NCBI GenBank assembly: GCA_027366525.1
Contig: DAHXKG010000004.1
Span: forward strand, 62,001-126,000
Direction of reading: 5' to 3'
Length of the DNA stretch: 64,000 nucleotides
DNA from: a candidate division FCPU426 bacterium
Lineage (GTDB): Bacteria; Oederibacteriota; Muellerivitia; Muellerivitales; DAHXKG01
The position numbers and the translations under genes were made by a program. The notes below the pieces were generated by a model. That model was not told where the DNA came from, did not search any database, and worked only from the letters and a program-made list of their open reading frames with translations. Positions 59,559 to 64,000 of the stretch are shown here, in pieces (within the stretch, counting starts at the first letter, position 1; every line of letters starts with the position of its first letter).

Positions 59559-60665
59559 ATGGCGCAGGTCGTATTAAAAAATATTTTTAAAACGTATAGC
59601 AATAATATTGTTGCAGTTAATAATGTGAATATTGAAATTCAGGACAAAGAATTTCTTGTTCTTGTTGGGCCCTCGGGTTGCGGAAAAACAACCACATTAC
59701 GAATGATTGCAGGGTTAGAAGAGTTAACGAGCGGAGAAATTTGGATTGACAACACTTTAGTGAATGATATTCCACCAAAGGATCGGGATATTGCAATGGT
59801 TTTTCAAAATTATGCTCTTTATCCGCATATGACGGTGTTCGATAACATGGCTTTCGGGCTTAAAATTCGAAAATATCCTAAAGAAGAAATCAAGCAAAGG
59901 GTTTATGAAGCCTCAAATATTCTAGGAATACAGGAGTTGCTGAATCGGAGACCAAAGGAGCTTTCAGGCGGGCAACGGCAACGGGTGGCTTTGGGACGAG
60001 CGATTGTTCGTAAGCCTAAAGTATTTTTATTTGATGAGCCCTTATCGAACTTGGATGCGAAGTTGAGGGTCCAAATGCGTGCGGAAATTTCAAAATTGCA
60101 TACGCGCCTTCAAGCAACCATGATTTATGTTACGCACGATCAATTAGAGGCTATGACCATGGGCGATCGCATTGTGGTTATGAAAGATGGATTAACTCAA
60201 CAAATTGCGAATCCGATTACCCTATATGAGCGTCCGGTCAATAAGTTTGTGGCTGGTTTCATCGGAACGCCTTCGATGAATTTTATGGAAGGGACCTTGA
60301 ACCGCAAGCGGACCGGGATTTATTTTAATGAAGAGAATTTTGAGATTCGTGTTCCAGATAGTATGATTCCACAAGTGGAACCGTATGTTGGCCGAGATGT
60401 TATCTTAGGGATCCGACCGGAAGATATTCACGATAAAATGGATGCGGCTAATGCAAGCCCGGAGAGTACCATTAGCGCTACGGTAGAAGTTATTGAACCC
60501 TTAGGGGCGGAAGCCTTTTTGTATTTAACGACCGGAAAAAGTCCATTTATTGCCAAAGTTTTCTCATATGAACAAATTGAAGTGAATCAAGATATTGAAT
60601 TGGTGTTTAATATTCAAAAAGCACATATTTTTGATAAAGAAACCGAGCGGTGTTTAACTAACTGA
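59559..60665 (+). CDS. carbohydrate ABC transporter ATPase (MalK/UgpC/MsmK family)
   Basis: The 368-residue ATPase starts at ATG 59559 (AGGGG just upstream); the frame is open 15 codons earlier without similarity. Walker A GPSGCGKTT starts at residue 37, and the signature ELSGGQRQR and FLFDEPLSNLDAKL follow. The C-terminal third is the OB-fold regulatory domain of sugar importers. No permease or binding-protein gene is adjacent, so it may serve several importers, as MsmK/UgpC-type ATPases do. Confidence 0.9.
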   Translation: MAQVVLKNIFKTYSNNIVAVNNVNIEIQDKEFLVLVGPSGCGKTTTLRMIAGLEELTSGEIWIDNTLVNDIPPKDRDIAMVFQNYALYPHMTVFDNMAFGLKIRKYPKEEIKQRVYEASNILGIQELLNRRPKELSGGQRQRVALGRAIVRKPKVFLFDEPLSNLDAKLRVQMRAEISKLHTRLQATMIYVTHDQLEAMTMGDRIVVMKDGLTQQIANPITLYERPVNKFVAGFIGTPSMNFMEGTLNRKRTGIYFNEENFEIRVPDSMIPQVEPYVGRDVILGIRPEDIHDKMDAANASPESTISATVEVIEPLGAEAFLYLTTGKSPFIAKVFSYEQIEVNQDIELVFNIQKAHIFDKETERCLTN

Positions 60666-60699
60666 TGCTCAGTAAATGCGCTGATCGATTGGATGATCG

Positions 60700-61680
60700 A
60701 TGTCACAAAAGCTATCATTGGGGATTGATCTGGGAGGGACCAATACTTCATTAGGTATTGTTTCGAGCCAAGGTCAAGTCCTTCAATTTATGAGTTTTGA
60801 ATCTTGTGTGGGACAAGGACCTCAGGACTGGATTGAACGTGTGAGCGGACAGATTCATCAATTATTGTTGAGCGCTAAGACTCCGCCGAAGTCGATTCAC
60901 GGGATAGGAATCGGGGTGGCCGGATTAGTTGATCAAAGTAAAGGCAGTCTCCTCTATTCGCCTAATTTCCCGAGGTGGGATCATACATCGATTGCCACGC
61001 TTTTAAGTCAGCGTATGAAAATTCCAGTTTCCGTTGATAATGATGTGAATGCAATGGCTTTGGGGGAAATGCTTTTTGGTTCAGCTCGAGGTCTTAAAAA
61101 TGTTATTTGTATGACATTGGGCACTGGTGTTGGAGGGGGAATTATTCTTGATGGTAAGATTTATCGAGGCGAACAGTTTTCGGCGGGTGAAGTGGGACAC
61201 ATGACGTTGTTTCCTTATGGTCCCCGCTGTAGTTGCGGGAATCGAGGATGTATTGAAGTCTATGCTTCAAGCCGGGGTATACTGCGCAAGGCCAAAGAGC
61301 AACTGCGTCGAGATACCCATTCGTTACTTTCTAAAAAGCTGCAACAGGAAGAATTAACCGTTAAACTGATTTCAGATTGTGCGAAGCAGAATTGTTCGGT
61401 TTCAAAGATGATTTTAGGTAAAACCGCAGAGTATTTGGGTATTTTTATTGCAGGTCTGGTCAATGCATGGAATCCTTCGGCGATTGTGATTGGTGGCAGA
61501 ATTGCTCAAGCGGGTGACAATCTTTTCCGACCCTTGAAATTGACGGTAAAGCAACGAGCAATGGAGGTTCCTTTTCGCGGTGTACGAATTGTTCCTGCTG
61601 GGCTGAAGTTCAAGGCAGGTATTGTTGGGGCAGCCATGCTTCCGATGGGGTTTGCAAAAGTTTTTCATCGTTTCCATTGA
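60700..61680 (+). CDS. ROK-family sugar kinase (glucokinase-like)
   Basis: The 326 residues begin with the phosphate loop GIDLGGTNTSLG. The catalytic segment VDNDVNAMALGE, TLGTGVGGGII, and the ROK zinc motif CSCGNRGCIE are present. There is no N-terminal helix-turn-helix, so it is a kinase rather than a repressor. Glucose is the likely substrate by family and by its neighbours (ATPase, UDP-glucose dehydrogenase), but other hexoses are possible. Confidence 0.88.
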   Translation: MSQKLSLGIDLGGTNTSLGIVSSQGQVLQFMSFESCVGQGPQDWIERVSGQIHQLLLSAKTPPKSIHGIGIGVAGLVDQSKGSLLYSPNFPRWDHTSIATLLSQRMKIPVSVDNDVNAMALGEMLFGSARGLKNVICMTLGTGVGGGIILDGKIYRGEQFSAGEVGHMTLFPYGPRCSCGNRGCIEVYASSRGILRKAKEQLRRDTHSLLSKKLQQEELTVKLISDCAKQNCSVSKMILGKTAEYLGIFIAGLVNAWNPSAIVIGGRIAQAGDNLFRPLKLTVKQRAMEVPFRGVRIVPAGLKFKAGIVGAAMLPMGFAKVFHRFH

Positions 61681-61713
61681 TAAATGATATGAATTCAACC
61701 TAGGAGTACCATC

Positions 61714-63027
61714 ATGCGTATTACCATCATTGGCGTTGGATATGTTGGATTGGTTACGGGAGCTTGCTTTGCGGATATGGGGAATCGAATTGTGTGTGCC
61801 GATGTGGATAAAAAGAAAATCCAGCTTTTATCCAAAGGAACGATTCCAATTTTTGAACCCGGGCTTGAAGAAATTGTTCGTCGCAATTTGAACCATCGAC
61901 TTTTTTTTACCAATAATATTGGACATGCAGTTCGAGAATCGGACTTCATTTTTATTGCAGTTGGAACTCCGTCGAAACAAAACGGACAAGTTGACATTAG
62001 CTATATCGAAAAGGCAGCTCGCGTTATTGCGGCTCATCTGGATCAATATAAAGTAATTGTTAACAAAAGTACGGTTCCCATTGGAATGGGATATTTGGTT
62101 GCTCGGATTATTCAAAAATATTCGACCGGACAAACGCCATTTGATGTTGTTTCAAATCCTGAGTTTTTAAGAGAAGGGTCTGCTGTTAAAGATTTGCTGA
62201 AACCACATCGCGTAGTAATTGGAGCGGATCGTCGAGAAATTGCTCAAAAAGTTTCTGAAATTTATGAACCTTTGCATTGTCCTATTTTATTAACGGATTT
62301 AAAAAGTGCGGAAATGATTAAATATGCCTCCAATGCATTTTTAGCCTGTAAAATTTCATTTATTAATGAAATTGCGAATATGTGTGATCAAGTGGGTGCC
62401 GATATTCATCAAGTCACCCAGGGCATTGCTTTGGATCCAAGAATAGGCGATCAGTTTTTAAATGCGGGTCTGGGATTTGGCGGAAGTTGTTTCCCGAAGG
62501 ATGTGTCGGCGTTAATCCAGATGGGGAAAAAACATGGATACCAATTTAAAATTTTACCGGAAATCTTGGAGGTCAACCAATTTCAACGCAAATGGTTTAT
62601 TTCTAAAGTTAAACAGACGCTTGGCGTTTTAAAAGGAAAAACGATTGCCATTTGGGGTATCTCATTCAAACCCGATACGGATGATCTTCGGGAAGCGCCT
62701 TCCTTGGAAATTATTCCAGCTCTTCAGAAAGCTGGAGCTCACGTCAAATTGTATGATCCCGTTTGCACTTTAGCGGCCAAGCAAATTTTCAAGAACGTTC
62801 AGGTTTGTAAAACGGCGTATGAAGCAGCTAAAAATGCGGATGCGTTAGGGCTTTTAACCGATTGGAATGAATTTAAACAAATTGATTTTAAATATTTAAA
62901 GTCCATTTTGAAGTCTCCCATTATTATTGATGGAAGAAATATTTATGATCCCCATGAGATGTTAGAAAACCAATTTATTTATCAAGGAATGGGGCAAGGA
63001 ACCCGACTCTACTCATTGGACCAATAA
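61714..63027 (+). CDS. ugd: UDP-glucose 6-dehydrogenase
   Basis: NAD-dependent oxidation of UDP-glucose to UDP-glucuronate for surface glycans. The 437 residues show the Rossmann motif GVGYVGLVTGACFAD, VNKSTVPIGMG, NPEFLREGSAVKD, the catalytic cysteine C259 in GFGGSCFPKD, and SFKPDTDDLREAPS. A related UDP-sugar dehydrogenase (for example UDP-ManNAc) is less likely because the FLREG and GGSCFPKD forms match the glucose enzyme. AGGAG precedes the ATG. Confidence 0.92.
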   Translation: MRITIIGVGYVGLVTGACFADMGNRIVCADVDKKKIQLLSKGTIPIFEPGLEEIVRRNLNHRLFFTNNIGHAVRESDFIFIAVGTPSKQNGQVDISYIEKAARVIAAHLDQYKVIVNKSTVPIGMGYLVARIIQKYSTGQTPFDVVSNPEFLREGSAVKDLLKPHRVVIGADRREIAQKVSEIYEPLHCPILLTDLKSAEMIKYASNAFLACKISFINEIANMCDQVGADIHQVTQGIALDPRIGDQFLNAGLGFGGSCFPKDVSALIQMGKKHGYQFKILPEILEVNQFQRKWFISKVKQTLGVLKGKTIAIWGISFKPDTDDLREAPSLEIIPALQKAGAHVKLYDPVCTLAAKQIFKNVQVCKTAYEAAKNADALGLLTDWNEFKQIDFKYLKSILKSPIIIDGRNIYDPHEMLENQFIYQGMGQGTRLYSLDQ

Positions 63028-63259
63028 ATTCAAGGTAAGCTTTGATCTGAATTTTTAAACCTGTAGTTTAAGTTGATCAGGTTTTGGAAATCGATTTCAT
63101 CGATTTAAAAGCCCAATGCCCCAAAAAAATTCAACGAACCCTGTCTAGGAGTTCTAAATGGTGTTATTCTTATTTTGAAATATATAAATGAATCTAAAAA
63201 TCGAGTATTGTATTTATGATCGATGGAAGCATAAACTTTTGACAATAAGGTATTAACAC

Positions 63260-64000
63260 TTGAGTTTTAAAATATTACTTTTAGGTGCATCCGGTCTTTT
63301 AGGTTCTCAAATGGACATCGCTTGTAAAAATGAAAAATATTTTGTTTTATGTCCTAATCATCAAACCCTGGATTTAGAAAACCCAAAACAGCTAAATCAA
63401 TATTTTGATGAGCATCCCGTGGATATTGTCATTAATTGTGCAGCCTGGAGTCGGGTTGATGATTGTGAAAAGCCAGATTTGTATCCCCAAAGCCAGTGTA
63501 TTAATGGCACGGCGGTGGGATGGTTAGCCGATATCTGCATGCGAAAAGATATTCTATTAATCCATTTTTCCACTGACTATGTTTTTAATGGGCGCAAGCA
63601 GGGATATTATAATGAAACCGATAGCGTTGATCCGGTGAATGCTTATGGAAGAACAAAATTGATGGGTGAACAACAGCTCATGCAAACGCATTCCAAATAT
63701 TATTTAATTCGAACATCTTGGCTTTTTGGGTGTGGTGGGAATAATTTTGTAAAAACGATAGTACATCTTTTAAAAACACGGCCTCAAATTCAAGTTGTGA
63801 ATGATCAGTGGGGGAGTCCAACCGCTACCGTGGATTTGGCAGTGTGGACGATGCGATTTTTAAAAGAAAAGCCACCGTTTGGCATTTACCACTTTTCAAA
63901 TTCAGGGTATACCAATTGGTATGAGTTTGCTCGCGAAATTCAGAATCAGATTTGTGAATTTCAAGCTGAAATCCAGCCCATATCGAGTGCGCTTTTTAAA
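63260..64000 (+). CDS. rfbD: dTDP-4-dehydrorhamnose reductase (partial, runs off the window)
   Basis: The last step of dTDP-L-rhamnose synthesis. The frame has a stop just upstream (63254-63256), so it starts at TTG 63260 with AAGG nine bases before it. The 247 visible residues include the NAD(P) loop GASGLLG, VINCAAWSRVDDCE, STDYVFNGRK, the catalytic YGRTK, and NDQWGSPT. Only about the last 40 residues lie beyond the window. The 232-base gap before it holds two small dyads (one AAATCGAT/ATCGATTT at 63088-63106) but no clear promoter. Confidence 0.9.
   Translation, partial: MSFKILLLGASGLLGSQMDIACKNEKYFVLCPNHQTLDLENPKQLNQYFDEHPVDIVINCAAWSRVDDCEKPDLYPQSQCINGTAVGWLADICMRKDILLIHFSTDYVFNGRKQGYYNETDSVDPVNAYGRTKLMGEQQLMQTHSKYYLIRTSWLFGCGGNNFVKTIVHLLKTRPQIQVVNDQWGSPTATVDLAVWTMRFLKEKPPFGIYHFSNSGYTNWYEFAREIQNQICEFQAEIQPISSALFK

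Noticed and set aside
1-64000. CRISPR arrays, rRNA genes, prophage or defence islands
   Set aside because: No regularly spaced repeats, rRNA-like stretches, integrases or defence-type gene sets were seen.

Overview
The window is a contiguous, almost entirely co-oriented (+ strand) stretch of a bacterial chromosome. It is AT-rich (about 40% GC by eye) and very gene-dense, and it is dominated by the information-processing core: rho, RF1, rpoBC, the str, S10, spc and alpha ribosomal operons, and the secE-nusG-rplKAJL cluster. A porin-like beta-barrel gene ending in Phe, exported proteins, an O-antigen-ligase-type polymerase and nucleotide-sugar genes indicate a diderm (Gram-negative) cell. Several translation genes start with TTG or GTG (rpsL, rpsC, rplJ, rpoB, rpoC, rpmE, rplW, rpsK). 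L31, L33, L36, S14 and S4 are all of the cysteine-containing, zinc-binding type. I cannot fix the phylum without a search; an uncultivated lineage near Omnitrophota/PVC or Elusimicrobiota is my guess only.

Layout. (1) 1-6134: coaE, two tandem membrane-anchored GAF-GGDEF proteins, rho with its own promoter and a long leader, and a LysM/M23 peptidase. (2) 6135-8866: a gap with a probable transposase remnant, then rpmE-prfA-prmC behind a good promoter. (3) 8875-16932: rpoBC behind a consensus promoter. (4) 16929-36708: the complete str-S10-spc-alpha cluster (rpsL to rplQ, with secY, adk, map, infA and rpoA). It begins with a promoter overlapping the end of rpoC and a roughly 200-nt leader with an intrinsic terminator and several alternative pairings. 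(5) 36735-41312: a looser region with an unknown exported protein, a long inverted repeat, a porin-like gene, a strong terminator, a secreted SRPBCC protein and aspartase. (6) 41321-46065: promoter, tRNA-Thr, a second tuf gene, rpmG, tRNA-Trp, secE, nusG, rplK, rplA, an L10-type leader with terminator, rplJ, rplL. (7) 46134-57426: tmk, holB, metG, tatD, trpD, trpC, trpF, a TPR gene, trpB, trpA, accD, folC, mostly overlapping or tightly spaced. (8) 57415-64000: a minus-strand O-antigen ligase-like gene, a thioredoxin-fold protein, an orphan sugar-ABC ATPase, a ROK sugar kinase, UDP-glucose dehydrogenase and a truncated dTDP-rhamnose synthesis gene.

How it fits together. Most of the window builds ribosomes, RNA polymerase and the Sec channel. 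Transcription can be attenuated ahead of rpsL (inferred) and ahead of rplJ (a recognisable L10 leader). The two tuf copies appear identical except for one base, which puts a proline in place of a conserved leucine in the first copy. Compared with the common rplKAJL-rpoBC order, the cluster is split: rpoBC sits directly upstream of the str operon and rplKAJL lies about 28 kb downstream. I see no rRNA genes, CRISPR arrays, intact insertion sequences or defence systems. The best candidates for something undescribed are the rpsL leader and the inverted-repeat/envelope-gene block at 36.7-39.8 kb.
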